From JANQRZ01 sp965214485 (lineage in GTDB: Bacteria > Bacteroidota > Rhodothermia > Rhodothermales > JANQRZ01), in assembly GCA_965214485.1 (NCBI GenBank), contig CBDCBW010000017.1, forward strand, positions 124,001-188,000: a DNA stretch of 64,000 nt, in the 5' to 3' direction. Positions 25,358 through 34,009 of this stretch are shown piece by piece. Made by a program: the position numbers and the translations under genes. Under the pieces are notes generated by a model. It saw only the letters and a program-made list of their open reading frames with translations, ran no database searches and was not told the origin of the DNA. Positions within the stretch are counted from its first letter, which is position 1; each line of letters begins with the position of its first letter.

Positions 25358-25864
25358 GTGCTCTTCCACCGCATCCTCGTTCCCTTCGACTTCTCCACGC
25401 TCGCCGAGGAAGGCGTCCGCTTCGCCGAGCAGTTGGCTGAGGTCTGCGGGGCCCACCTGGACATTCTCCACGTCGTCGAAGAGCCGGCCTTCCCGTCGTT
25501 CTTCAAGCTCGGCGCGATGCGCATCTACGGCATGGTACCGGACCAGGAGAAGGTCGCGTGGACCGCGCTCGAGAAGCGCTTCGGCGACCCCGGTGCCCGG
25601 GAGCGCCTCGAGTTCCACGTCATCAAGGGGGAGTCCGGGGCGGAGATTCTGCGCTTCGCCGGGGCGCGCGGCACGGACCTCGTCGTCGTAACGTCGCACG
25701 GCCTGAGCGGGCTGGACCACGTGGTGATGGGGACGGTCGCCGAGCGGGTCGTGAAGCAGGCCCCGTGCCCGGTGCTGGTGGTCAAGACCCGCACGCCGGA
25801 GGCGGGCACCGCCAAGGGCAACGCCGAGGGCGCGGCGCGAGCCGGCGGCAGCGCGGCGGCGTGA
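25358..25864 (+). CDS. Universal stress protein UspA family
   Basis: GTG 25358 gives 168 residues: MLFHRILVPFDFSTLAEEGVRFAEQLAEVCGAHL at the N-terminus, a central FHVIKGESGAEILRFAGARGTDLVVVTSHG, and the ATP-binding end motif GLSGLDHVVMGTVAERVVKQAPCPVLVVK (G-2x-G-9x-G/T). Members bind ATP or AMP and act in stress adaptation; the exact role is unknown. The C-terminus has an Ala/Gly-rich extension of about 20 residues. Its stop overlaps the GTG of the carbamoyltransferase (GTGA), so the two are translationally coupled. Confidence 0.9.
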   Translation: MLFHRILVPFDFSTLAEEGVRFAEQLAEVCGAHLDILHVVEEPAFPSFFKLGAMRIYGMVPDQEKVAWTALEKRFGDPGARERLEFHVIKGESGAEILRFAGARGTDLVVVTSHGLSGLDHVVMGTVAERVVKQAPCPVLVVKTRTPEAGTAKGNAEGAARAGGSAAA

Positions 25865-27663
25865 ACGTCCTCGGCCTGTCCTGCTTCTACCACGACGCGG
25901 CGGCCTGTCTCGTGCGAGACGGCCGGATCGTGGCGGCGGCGCAGGAGGAGCGCTTCACCCGGGTCAAGCACGACGCCGCCTTCCCGACCCGCGCCGTCGC
26001 CTACTGCCTCGGCGAGGGCGGCCTCGCGGTCTCCGACCTCGACGCGGTGGCGTTCTACGACAAGCCGTTCCTGACCTTCGAGCGCCTGCTCGAGACCTAC
26101 CTCGCGTTCGCCCCGCGCGGGCTGGGGTCGTTCCTCCGGGCGATGCCGGTGTGGCTCAAGCAGAAGCTCTGGACCCCGGACGTGATCGCGAAGGAGCTGC
26201 GCTTCGACGGCCCGCTGCTCTTCACCGAGCACCACGAGAGCCACGCCGCGAGCGCCTTCTTCCCGTCGCCCTTCGCGCGCGCCGCCGTCCTCACCGCCGA
26301 CGGCGTCGGGGAGTGGGCGACGACCTCGTTCGGCGTCGGCGAGGGCTCCCGCCTCCGCCTCCTCGCCGAGCAGCACTTCCCGCACTCGCTCGGGCTGCTC
26401 TACTCGGCGTTCACCTACTTCTGCGGCTTCCGCGTCAACTCGGGCGAGTACAAGCTGATGGGCCTCGCGCCCTACGGCGAGCCGCGCTTCGTCGACACGG
26501 TCCTCAGCGAGCTGATCGATCTCAAGCCCGACGGGTCGTTCCGGCTGAACCTGGACTACTTCACCTACCCCGTCGGCCTCGCGATGACGGGGCACCGCTT
26601 CGCGGGCCTCTTCGGCGGGCCGCGCCGCGCGCCCGAGGGGCCGCTCACGCAGCGCGAGCTCGACCTCGCCCGGAGCATCCAAGCCGTGACGGAGGAGGTC
26701 GTGCTGCGCCTCGCCCGGCACGTCCACCGCGAGACGGGCGAGTCGAACCTCTGCCTCGCGGGCGGCGTCGCGCTCAACTGCGTGGCGAACGGTCGGCTGC
26801 TGCGCGAGGGGCCGTTCGAAAACGTCTGGATTCAGCCGGCAGCGGGCGACGCCGGCGGCGCGCTCGGCGCGGCCCTCGCGGCGTGGCACGCGTGGGCGGG
26901 CGGCCCGCGCACCCCGGTGCCGGGCGACGCGATGCAGGGCAGCTTCCTCGGCCCGAGCTTCTCGCCGGAGGAGGTGGCCGCCGTGCTGGAGCGCGAGGGC
27001 CTCGGGGAGCGCCTCGACACCGAGGACGAGCTCACCCGCCGGACGGCGAAGCTCCTCGCCGAGGGCCACACCGTCGGGTGGTTTCAGGGGCGGATGGAGT
27101 TCGGCCCGCGCGCCCTCGGCCACCGCTCCATCCTCGCCGACCCGCGCGGGCTGGGCGTGCAGCGGACCGTCAACCTAAAGATCAAGTTCCGCGAGAGCTT
27201 CCGCCCCTTCGCCCCCGCCGTCCTCGCCGCGCGCGCAGGGGAGCTCTTCGTCCTCGACGCCGAGAGCCCCTACATGCTCCTCGTTGCGCCCGTGCGCGGG
27301 GCCTCGGGAACGGGCACCGGGCTGGGCCGACGCCACCACGTCGAGTCGCCGATTCCCGCCGTGACGCACGTCGACGGCTCGGCGCGCGTGCAGACGGTCA
27401 CGCCGGAGCGGACCCCGCTCTTCCACCGCCTCCTCCGCGCCTTCGAGGCCGAGACCGGCTGCCCGGTGCTCGTCAACACCTCGTTTAACGTCCGGGGCGA
27501 GCCCATCGTCTGCACGCCGGAGGACGCCCTCCGCGTCTTCCGGCGCACGCACCTCGACGCCCTCGTGCTCGGCCCCTACCTCGTCACCAAGTCCATGCTG
27601 CCCGAGACCGAGCGCACCGCGTTCTCGCCCACGCAAATCGCCGAAGCTTACGGTCTGGACTGA
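25861..27663 (+). CDS. Carbamoyltransferase, NodU/CmcH family
   Basis: 600 residues from GTG 25861. The N-terminal ASKHA-type domain starts VLGLSCFYHDAAACLVRDGRIVAAAQEERFTRVKHDAAFP and contains TEHHESHAASAFFPSPF with its metal-binding His residues. The C-terminal YrdC-like domain has GRMEFGPRALGHRSILADPR and CPVLVNTSFNVRGEPIVCTPEDA. Such enzymes activate carbamoyl phosphate with ATP and carbamoylate a sugar, antibiotic or polysaccharide hydroxyl. Stand-alone members in Bacteroidota are often tied to surface polysaccharides. The acceptor is unknown; the co-translated uspA is an unusual neighbour. Confidence 0.94.
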   Translation: MNVLGLSCFYHDAAACLVRDGRIVAAAQEERFTRVKHDAAFPTRAVAYCLGEGGLAVSDLDAVAFYDKPFLTFERLLETYLAFAPRGLGSFLRAMPVWLKQKLWTPDVIAKELRFDGPLLFTEHHESHAASAFFPSPFARAAVLTADGVGEWATTSFGVGEGSRLRLLAEQHFPHSLGLLYSAFTYFCGFRVNSGEYKLMGLAPYGEPRFVDTVLSELIDLKPDGSFRLNLDYFTYPVGLAMTGHRFAGLFGGPRRAPEGPLTQRELDLARSIQAVTEEVVLRLARHVHRETGESNLCLAGGVALNCVANGRLLREGPFENVWIQPAAGDAGGALGAALAAWHAWAGGPRTPVPGDAMQGSFLGPSFSPEEVAAVLEREGLGERLDTEDELTRRTAKLLAEGHTVGWFQGRMEFGPRALGHRSILADPRGLGVQRTVNLKIKFRESFRPFAPAVLAARAGELFVLDAESPYMLLVAPVRGASGTGTGLGRRHHVESPIPAVTHVDGSARVQTVTPERTPLFHRLLRAFEAETGCPVLVNTSFNVRGEPIVCTPEDALRVFRRTHLDALVLGPYLVTKSMLPETERTAFSPTQIAEAYGLD

Positions 27664-27780
27664 GGAGTCGCGCCCGGCGGAGGTAGACTGCCGAGGAGCT
27701 GCTGGCCGCCCCGGCGCGCTCCGGGCAGAGCGAGAGCGAGGCATGGCCCGTCTGCCGAGCGTCGTCGCGGCGGCTCTGGG

Positions 27781-27957
27781 CAGGGCTCTGGGAGGGACCG
27801 GATCGCCCTCGCGGAAGGGTTGCACCCAGCCGGTCGTCACCAGGCAGGCTTCGATGCGTCGCTCCTGGCTTCGGGGGTCTACGTGATCCGGGCGGAGCTC
27901 ACGCCGACCGGTGGCGCAGCGCGGGCGTTCACACAGAAGCTGACGCTGCTGAAGTAG
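27781..27957 (+). pseudogene. Orphan remnant of a T9SS C-terminal sorting domain
   Basis: In frame and ending at TAG 27955 the sequence reads RIALAEGLHPAGRHQAGF, then DASLLASGVYVIRAELTP and ends RAFTQKLTLLK. This is the last half of a type A T9SS sorting domain (compare AGYHAVRLDGRGLAAGVYLYRL at 61800). No signal peptide or protein body precedes it, and there is no start with coding-like composition. It is a leftover from a deleted cargo gene. The rest of 27664-28029 shows nothing else I can name. Confidence 0.72.
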
Positions 27958-28029
27958 AGCACACCGCCGTAGCTTGGAGCGGGGGGTGGGCGCGGCCTGC
28001 CCTCCGCTTCTTCCTTGACCCCAACCCCG

Positions 28030-28776
28030 ATGCCCGAAGACCGCGTTGCCGTCGTGATCCCCGCTGCCGGAGCAGGGCGTCGGCTCGGCGGTGCGCGCAA
28101 GCAGTTCCGCACGCTCGGCGGCGCGCCGGTGCTGGTGCGGACGGCCGAGGTGTTCGAGCGCCATCCCGAGGTCGAAGCGCTCGTGGTCGTCGGGCCGCCG
28201 GGCGAGGCGGAGGCGCTGGGCGACGAGCTGCGGGGCCACGGCCTGGCGAAGCTGCACGCCATCGTCGGGGGCGGGGCGACGCGGCAGGCGTCGGTCGGCA
28301 AAGGCCTCGCCGCGCTGCCGGAGGCGGCCGGCCTGGTGCTCGTCCACGACGCCGTCCGCCCGTTCCTGCCGGCGGACCGGCTGACGGCGGTCATCGAGGC
28401 CGCCCGGAGGCACGGAGCCGCCGCACTCGCCGTCCCCGTGGCCGATACCGTCCGGCGCGGCGAGACCGACTCCGGCGACGCGGCCTGCGGGGACGCGGCC
28501 TGCGGCGACGCGGCCTTCGGCGAGACCCTCCCGCGCGACGGCCTCTGGCGGATGCAGACCCCGCAGGCGTTCCGCGCCGAGTGGCTCCGCGCCGCCCACG
28601 CCGCCGCCGAGCTTGGAGGCCCCACCGGCACCGACGAGGTCGAGCTCGTGCAGCGCCTCGGGCACGGCGTCCGCGTCGTCGAAGGCAGCGCGCTGACCTT
28701 CAAGATCACCACCCCCGCCGACTGGACGCTCGCCGAGGCGCTCTGGCCGGTGTGGGAGAGAGAAAACAGAGCCTAG
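28030..28776 (+). CDS. ispD: 2-C-methyl-D-erythritol 4-phosphate cytidylyltransferase
   Basis: ATG 28030 gives 248 residues. It couples MEP with CTP in the non-mevalonate isoprenoid pathway. The CTP loop is VVIPAAGAGRRLGGARKQF; others are LVLVHDAVRPFLPADRL, WRMQTPQAFRAEWL and GTDEVELVQRLGHGVRVVEG, then FKITTPADWTLAEAL. About 15 extra residues at about 148-163 come from three tandem copies of a 15-mer (28474-28518, GDAAC repeats) in a loop before the TPQ motif. The TAG stop shares its TA with the TA flanking a MITE-like element. Confidence 0.96.
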   Translation: MPEDRVAVVIPAAGAGRRLGGARKQFRTLGGAPVLVRTAEVFERHPEVEALVVVGPPGEAEALGDELRGHGLAKLHAIVGGGATRQASVGKGLAALPEAAGLVLVHDAVRPFLPADRLTAVIEAARRHGAAALAVPVADTVRRGETDSGDAACGDAACGDAAFGETLPRDGLWRMQTPQAFRAEWLRAAHAAAELGGPTGTDEVELVQRLGHGVRVVEGSALTFKITTPADWTLAEALWPVWERENRA

Positions 28777-28937
28777 TGCTACGACAACTCGATTCTGACA
28801 GGCTCTCGGCAGCCCGTGCGCCGCGCGTCGGCGTTGACCTCGTCGCCCGATGCGGTGCATCTAGCTCCTCGGTCGCCTTGACTCGCAGCACCCGAGCACG
28901 CCGATCTACCCGTCATTCTGCTCGTGTCGCAGCACTA
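28774..28937. mobile_element. 160-bp MITE-like element with TA flanks
   Basis: The interior 28776-28935 begins GTGCTACGACA and ends TGTCGCAGCAC, inverted ends matching at 10 of the first 11 bases, with further matches (TGAC.GG) at positions 21-27. Both sides are flanked by TA (28774-28775 and 28936-28937), inside CTAG. This is the arrangement left by IS630/Tc1-mariner-type transposition. It has no coding capacity, so any transposase acts in trans. The left TA is part of the ispD stop codon. Confidence 0.66.
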
Positions 28938-29168
28938 GTGCAGGATCAAGGGGTCTTCTGCGGTTCGGGACGGCGTCGAGGGCAGGGAGGGACGGAGGGG
29001 CCATCTCCCTTCCCTCCATTCCTCCCATTCCCTCCACTCCTCCCATTCCCTCGATGCCGTCGCTCGCTCGGCACGAGGCGTCTCCGGTTCAGAAAGCAGC
29101 AGACCTCCTGCCGAGGCCCTAGGGCCGTACCTTCCGCTCCTCCTTTCGTCCGCTCCTCCGCTCTTCCC
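28938..29168. other. Intergenic region with pyrimidine-rich microsatellite, ispD-ispF
   Basis: About 230 bases after the MITE-like element. Positions about 29005-29055 are a run of CCTCCATTCC / CCTCCCATTCC units on the plus strand, similar to the CCTCCACTCCTTCC run at 7616-7640. No gene is recognised. The ispF promoter must lie here if the element blocks transcription from ispD. Confidence 0.4.
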
Positions 29169-29648
29169 GTGCGCATCGGCATCGGCTACGACGTCCACCG
29201 CCTCACCCCCGGCAGGCCGCTCGTCCTCGGCGGCGTCCGCGTCGAGCACGCCCTCGGCCTCGATGGGCACTCCGACGCTGACGTGCTCGTCCACGCCGTC
29301 ATCGACGCGCTCCTCGGTGCCGCCGCGCTCGGCGACATCGGCCGGCACTTCCCCGACACCGACGCCGAGTGGAAGGGGGCCGACAGCTTGGGGCTCCTCG
29401 CGCACGTCGTCGACCTCCTAGGCGACGCCGGATACCAAGTCGGGAACGTAGACGCCGTCGTCGTGCTGCAGCGCCCGAAGCTCCGCCCGCACACCGACGC
29501 GATGCGGGCGAACCTCGCGGAGGTGCTCGGGGTCTCGCTCGGGCAGGTCTCGGTCAAGGCGACGACCGGGGAAGAGATCGGCTTCGCAGGACGAGAAGAA
29601 GGGGCCGCAGCCCACGCCGTCTGCCTCCTGGTGGCCGTCGATGGCTGA
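29169..29648 (+). CDS. ispF: 2-C-methyl-D-erythritol 2,4-cyclodiphosphate synthase
   Basis: GTG 29169 gives 159 residues. It cyclises CDP-ME-2-phosphate to MEcPP with release of CMP, later in the same pathway as IspD. RIGIGYDVHRLTPGRPLVLGG carries the zinc ligands Asp and His; DGHSDADVLVHAVIDALLGAAALGDIGRHFPDTD and KATTGEEIGFAGREEGAAAHAV complete the signature. It overlaps the DedA gene by 8 bases. ispD and ispF are normally adjacent or fused; here 390 bases of repeat-bearing DNA lie between. Confidence 0.97.
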   Translation: MRIGIGYDVHRLTPGRPLVLGGVRVEHALGLDGHSDADVLVHAVIDALLGAAALGDIGRHFPDTDAEWKGADSLGLLAHVVDLLGDAGYQVGNVDAVVVLQRPKLRPHTDAMRANLAEVLGVSLGQVSVKATTGEEIGFAGREEGAAAHAVCLLVAVDG

Positions 29649-30300
29649 CCTCCTCACCGACCTCGTTGCGTGGATGGAGGGGCTCTCCCCGCTGTGGATT
29701 TACGCGACGGTCTTCGCCGTGGCCTACCTCGAAAACGTCGTCCCGCCGATCCCCGGCGACATGGTCATCGTCTTCGGGGGCACGCTCGTCGGGCTGGGCC
29801 GCGTCGAGCTCGTGCCGGTCGTCGCCGTCGCCACCGTCGCCGGGGCGCTCGGGTTCCTGTCGATGTACGCGGTGGGGCGGCGCGTCGGCGATGCCGTCCT
29901 CGACCCGGCCCGGCTGCGCTGGATTCCGAAGGGGGCCGCGCGGAAGGTGAAGGGCTGGCTGGAGCGCTACGGCCTGGGCGTCGTCGCGGCGAACCGGTTC
30001 CTGAGCGGAGGGCGCGCCGTGATCGCGCTGATGGTGGGGGCGGCGCGGATGCCCCCCGTCCCGGTGGCGCTGTGGGCGACCGCGAGTGCGGCGGTGTGGT
30101 GCGGCCTGATCGTCTACCTCGGCGTAGCGGTCGGGGAGCGGTGGGACCTCGTCGGGACGTGGCTGGCCCGCTACGGGCAGGTCGTCACGGCGCTCCTCGT
30201 CGCGGGCCTCGCGGGGCATCTGGCCCTGAAACGGTGGCGGGGTGCACAAAGAAACGGCGAAGACCCGCAAACGGGCGTCTCGGGGCGCTCCGGGAGTTGA
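29641..30300 (+). CDS. DedA/SNARE-associated-like membrane protein
   Basis: 219 residues, polytopic inner-membrane protein. The signature VFAVAYLENVVPPIPGDMVIVFGGTLVGLG, then LGFLSMYAVGRRVGDAVL and GVVAANRFLSGGRAVIALMVGAARMPPVPVALWATASAAVW match the DedA/VTT family with its re-entrant loops and the F/Y-x-x-R-F-x-P/S-region. Members act in membrane homeostasis and some are undecaprenyl-phosphate or phospholipid flippases. The overlap with ispF suggests co-expression, loosely fitting an isoprenoid-lipid carrier role. Confidence 0.88.
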   Translation: MADLLTDLVAWMEGLSPLWIYATVFAVAYLENVVPPIPGDMVIVFGGTLVGLGRVELVPVVAVATVAGALGFLSMYAVGRRVGDAVLDPARLRWIPKGAARKVKGWLERYGLGVVAANRFLSGGRAVIALMVGAARMPPVPVALWATASAAVWCGLIVYLGVAVGERWDLVGTWLARYGQVVTALLVAGLAGHLALKRWRGAQRNGEDPQTGVSGRSGS

Positions 30301-30368
30301 CAGGGGGGAGCAGGCTTGCTACCTTTCGGGTCTGTCACGTTCTGCCGCGCGAAGGCTCTGCCGGACAA

Positions 30369-30441
30369 GCTGGCGTAGCTCAACTGGTAGAGCAGCTGAT
30401 TTGTAATCAGCAGGTTGGGGGTTCGAGTCCCTTCGCCAGCT
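30369..30441 (+). tRNA. tRNA-Thr (anticodon TGT)
   Basis: 73-base cloverleaf. Acceptor GCTGGCG pairs with CGCCAGC, with discriminator T. The anticodon arm GCTGA-TTTGTAA-TCAGC gives TGT, and the T arm is GGGGG-TTCGAGT-CCCTT. First of four tRNAs ahead of tuf. CCA is not encoded. Confidence 0.97.
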
Positions 30442-30482
30442 CACACGGCGGCACTGACAGACACGCTGGCAACAGCACACCT

Positions 30483-30565
<83 letters not shown>

Positions 30566-30639
30566 CGGCCTGAGTGACGAGCTTCGACCTACGAGCGAGA
30601 CCTGCGCGCTCGTCGCTCGCCGTCGCTCGTACCTCCAAA

Positions 30640-30712
30640 GCGGGAGTAGCTCAGTTGGTAGAGCATCAGCCTTCCAAGCTGAGGGTCGCGAGTTCGAGTC
30701 TCGTCTCCCGCT
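30640..30712 (+). tRNA. tRNA-Gly (anticodon TCC)
   Basis: 73 bases. Acceptor GCGGGAG pairs with CTCCCGC, discriminator T. The anticodon loop CTTCCAA gives TCC. D arm and T arm (GTTCGAGTC) are canonical. Confidence 0.97.
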
Positions 30713-30790
30713 CAGCACAACGGCGACGTGCGAACGACGAGTTCCGAAGGGAAGCCCCTTCACCGCTCGTCCTTCGTACCCCGCCCCATC

Positions 30791-30862
<72 letters not shown>

Positions 30863-31019
30863 CCGCGAAGCGGCAGCGGTCGGTGACCGCCCGCCGGTTC
30901 CGACACGGCGCGCTCTTGCGTGGCTTGCCACGCAGCGGAGCGCGTTCTCGTATTCCCGACGGCGCGGGGACTCCGCGCACCCACCCCGCAGCAGCCCACC
31001 CCAGTCAGAGGTTAGCACT

Positions 31020-32207
<1,188 letters not shown>

Positions 32208-32228
32208 CTAACCGGTTTGGGGTGGGGG

Positions 32229-32255
32229 GTCGGGGGTGGCGTTTCGCGCCCCGAC
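32229..32255 (+). terminator. Hairpin after tuf
   Basis: GTCGGGG (32229-32235) pairs with CCCCGAC (32249-32255), with a 13-base loop that can itself pair further. It lies between the tuf stop and tRNA-Trp. No T-run follows, so it may be a processing or pause structure rather than a true terminator. Confidence 0.38.
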
Positions 32256-32274
32256 TCTCTGACTTCAAACCCCT

Positions 32275-32347
32275 ACGGGCGTAGCTCAATTGGCAGAGCA
32301 CTGGTCTCCAAAACCAGCGGTTGCAGGTTCGAGTCCTGCCGCCCGTG
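32275..32347 (+). tRNA. tRNA-Trp (anticodon CCA)
   Basis: 73 bases. Acceptor ACGGGCG pairs with CGCCCGT, discriminator G, typical of tRNA-Trp. The anticodon loop CTCCAAA gives CCA. It sits 32 bases before secE, the usual tuf-trnW-secE-nusG order. Confidence 0.97.
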
Positions 32348-32379
32348 CCCTTCCACGAAGCCTTACCCAGCGAGCAGAC

Positions 32380-32568
32380 ATGGCAGAGAATAAGAGCGGC
32401 AACTATATCCAAGAGGTCACGAAGGAGATGAGCAAGGTCCACTGGCCGAAGCAGAAAGAGCTGGTCAGCAACACCTCGCTCACGCTCGTAGCGTCGTTCA
32501 TCCTGGCGCTCTTCATCTTCGTAGCGGACAAGGGCATCAGCCAGGTTCTTCAGTTTCTCTACGGCTGA
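32380..32568 (+). CDS. secE: Preprotein translocase subunit SecE
   Basis: 62 residues from ATG 32380. It is the short single-TM form: an amphipathic helix YIQEVTKEMSKVHWPKQKELV (with the conserved V-x-W-P), then the membrane segment SLTLVASFILALFIFVADKGISQVL. It clamps SecY in the translocon. The final codons LYG-stop are duplicated just downstream by a 16-bp tandem repeat. Confidence 0.95.
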   Translation: MAENKSGNYIQEVTKEMSKVHWPKQKELVSNTSLTLVASFILALFIFVADKGISQVLQFLYG

Positions 32569-32587
32569 GTACCTCTACGGCTGAGTA
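32557..32587. repeat. 16-bp tandem duplication over the secE stop
   Basis: CTCTACGGCTGAGTA occurs at 32557-32571 and 32573-32587 (period 16). The first copy contains the last codons and stop of secE; the second lies in the secE-nusG gap out of frame. Confidence 0.8.
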
Positions 32588-32623
32588 ACCGTGGCGCTGC
32601 ACGCCCCCATGCACTGGTGATCG

Positions 32624-33190
32624 ATGACGACTATGGTTAACAAAGCGAAGACCGGGATCCGCAAGTGGTACGTGCTGCGGACCTTCTCGGGGCACGAGAA
32701 GAAGGTCAAGGAGGCCATCCAGAACGAGCTCGAGCTGAAGGGCTTTCAGGACCGCGTCAGCGAAGTGCTGATCCCGACCGAGACGGTCTTCGAGATGCGC
32801 GGCGGCAAGAAGCGGACGCGCGAGAAAACCTTTTTCCCCGGCTACCTCCTCGTCGAAGCCTACCTCGATCCCTACCTCAGCGACGTCCTCTCAGCGCTCC
32901 CGTCCGTCATCGGGTTCCTCTCGACCGGCGACGAGCCGACCCCCCTCCGCCCCGACGAGGTCAACCGGATTCTCGGTCGGGTCGAGGAGACGGCGGCGGC
33001 GGGCGAGCAGCCCGAGATGCCGTTCAAGGAGGGCGACCCGGTGAAGGTGGTGGACGGCCCGTTCAACAACTTCTCCGGCCTCGTCGAGGAAATCTATCCC
33101 GAGAAGATGAAGGTCCGCGTGATGGTCTCGATCTTCGGTCGGAAGACCCCCCTCGAGTTGGACTACCTGCAGGTCGAGCACGAGGCGTAG
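32624..33190 (+). CDS. nusG: Transcription antitermination factor NusG
   Basis: 188 residues. The NGN domain begins KWYVLRTFSGHEKKVKEAIQNEL and contains the conserved EVLIPTETVFEMRGGKKRTREKTFFPGYLLVEAYLD. A linker leads to the C-terminal KOW motif FKEGDPVKVVDGPFNNFSGLVEEIYPEKMKVRVMVSIFGRKTPLELDYLQVE. It binds RNA polymerase and links it to Rho or the ribosome. ATG at 32624; an internal ATG three codons later is possible. Confidence 0.97.
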   Translation: MTTMVNKAKTGIRKWYVLRTFSGHEKKVKEAIQNELELKGFQDRVSEVLIPTETVFEMRGGKKRTREKTFFPGYLLVEAYLDPYLSDVLSALPSVIGFLSTGDEPTPLRPDEVNRILGRVEETAAAGEQPEMPFKEGDPVKVVDGPFNNFSGLVEEIYPEKMKVRVMVSIFGRKTPLELDYLQVEHEA

Positions 33191-33368
33191 ACCGTAACGC
33201 GCGAGACGCGCTCCGTGGCTCGCCCCCGACGGTGGGGTCCGACCGTGCTCGGTGTCCGGCCTCACGCATCACGCCCCATCCCATGAAGCCTCGGCGAAGC
33301 AGAAACAGACGGGCCGGTTTGGCCTTACCATCCGGCTCGCTCGCGCCCTGCCACCCTCAGATTTAGAC

Positions 33369-33407
33369 GCGGGAGCCGAGGCTCGGACCTCGGCGCTTGC
33401 ACCGCAC
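33369..33407 (+). promoter_or_regulatory. Structured leader element before rplK, shared with rplA
   Basis: GCGGGA, then a perfect 7-bp hairpin GCCGAGG-CTCGGA-CCTCGGC, then GCTTGCACCGCAC. The outer GCGG can pair with CCGC. The same layout precedes rplA (33960-33996) with two compensatory base-pair changes in the stem. It ends 8 bases before the rplK ATG, so folding or protein binding could block initiation. An L1 autoregulatory site is the natural guess by position. Confidence 0.55.
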
Positions 33408-33414
33408 CCCGATT

Positions 33415-33852
33415 ATGGCGAAGAAAGTAGACGGCTTCATCAAGCTCCAAATCAAGGCCGGCCAGGCCAGCCCGGCCCCGCCGATCGGCCCGGCGCTCGG
33501 CCAGCACGGCGTCAACATCATGGAGTTCTGCAAAGCGTTCAACGCGCAGACTCAGGAGAAGATGGGGCTCGTGGTCCCCGTCGTGATCACGGTGTTCGCC
33601 GACAAGAGCTTCTCCTTCATCACGAAGAGCCCCCCGGCGGCGGTCCTCCTGAAGAAGGCCGCCAACGTCCCGAAGGGGGCCGGCGACCCGCTCCGCGAGA
33701 AGGTCGCCAACGTGACGTGGGACCAGTGCAAGGAGATCGCCGAGCAGAAGATGGAAGACCTCAACGCCCACACCGTCGATCAGGCGGCGCGGATGATCGC
33801 AGGCACGGCTCGCTCGATGGGCATCACCGTCTCCGGCGCGCCCATCGCCTGA
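33415..33852 (+). CDS. rplK: 50S ribosomal protein L11
   Basis: ATG 33415 gives 145 residues. N-domain: KVDGFIKLQIKAGQASPAPPIGPALGQHGVNIMEFCKAFNAQT, the proline-switch signature. The C-domain ends MEDLNAHTVDQAARMIAGTARSMGITV. It binds the GTPase-associated centre of 23S rRNA. A structured leader element lies directly before it. Confidence 0.98.
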   Translation: MAKKVDGFIKLQIKAGQASPAPPIGPALGQHGVNIMEFCKAFNAQTQEKMGLVVPVVITVFADKSFSFITKSPPAAVLLKKAANVPKGAGDPLREKVANVTWDQCKEIAEQKMEDLNAHTVDQAARMIAGTARSMGITVSGAPIA

Positions 33853-33959
33853 CCGAGAGCGGCGAAACAGAGGAACGGGAGCGCCGAAGAAGGCTGTTTC
33901 CCCTCCTCACTTCTACTCGTCTCTCCCCTTCCTAGAACAGCTCTCCGCTTCCCAGAACA

Positions 33960-33996
33960 GCGGGAGCCGACCACCCGGTCGGCGCTTGCACCGCAC
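33960..33996 (+). promoter_or_regulatory. Structured leader element before rplA, second copy
   Basis: GCGGGA, hairpin GCCGACC-ACCC-GGTCGGC, GCTTGCACCGCAC: the single-stranded parts are identical to the rplK copy, while the last two stem pairs change from G-C to C-G. That covariation argues for selection on RNA structure. It ends 13 bases before the rplA ATG. Just upstream are two imperfect copies of CTTCC-AGAACAG about 20 bases apart. Confidence 0.55.
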
Positions 33997-34009
33997 AGCA
34001 CCCACCCGC

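Noticed and set aside
30566..30639. Small RNA between tRNA-Tyr and tRNA-Gly
   Set aside because: The spacer can form hairpins (CGAGC/GCTCG) but so can most GC-rich spacers here; no conserved feature supports an RNA gene.
33252..33280. CTCACGCATC strings near 8300, 23445 and 33255 as one defined repeat family
   Set aside because: They share only about 10 bases of a simple ATGCGTGA-type sequence, too short and variable to call a family by eye.
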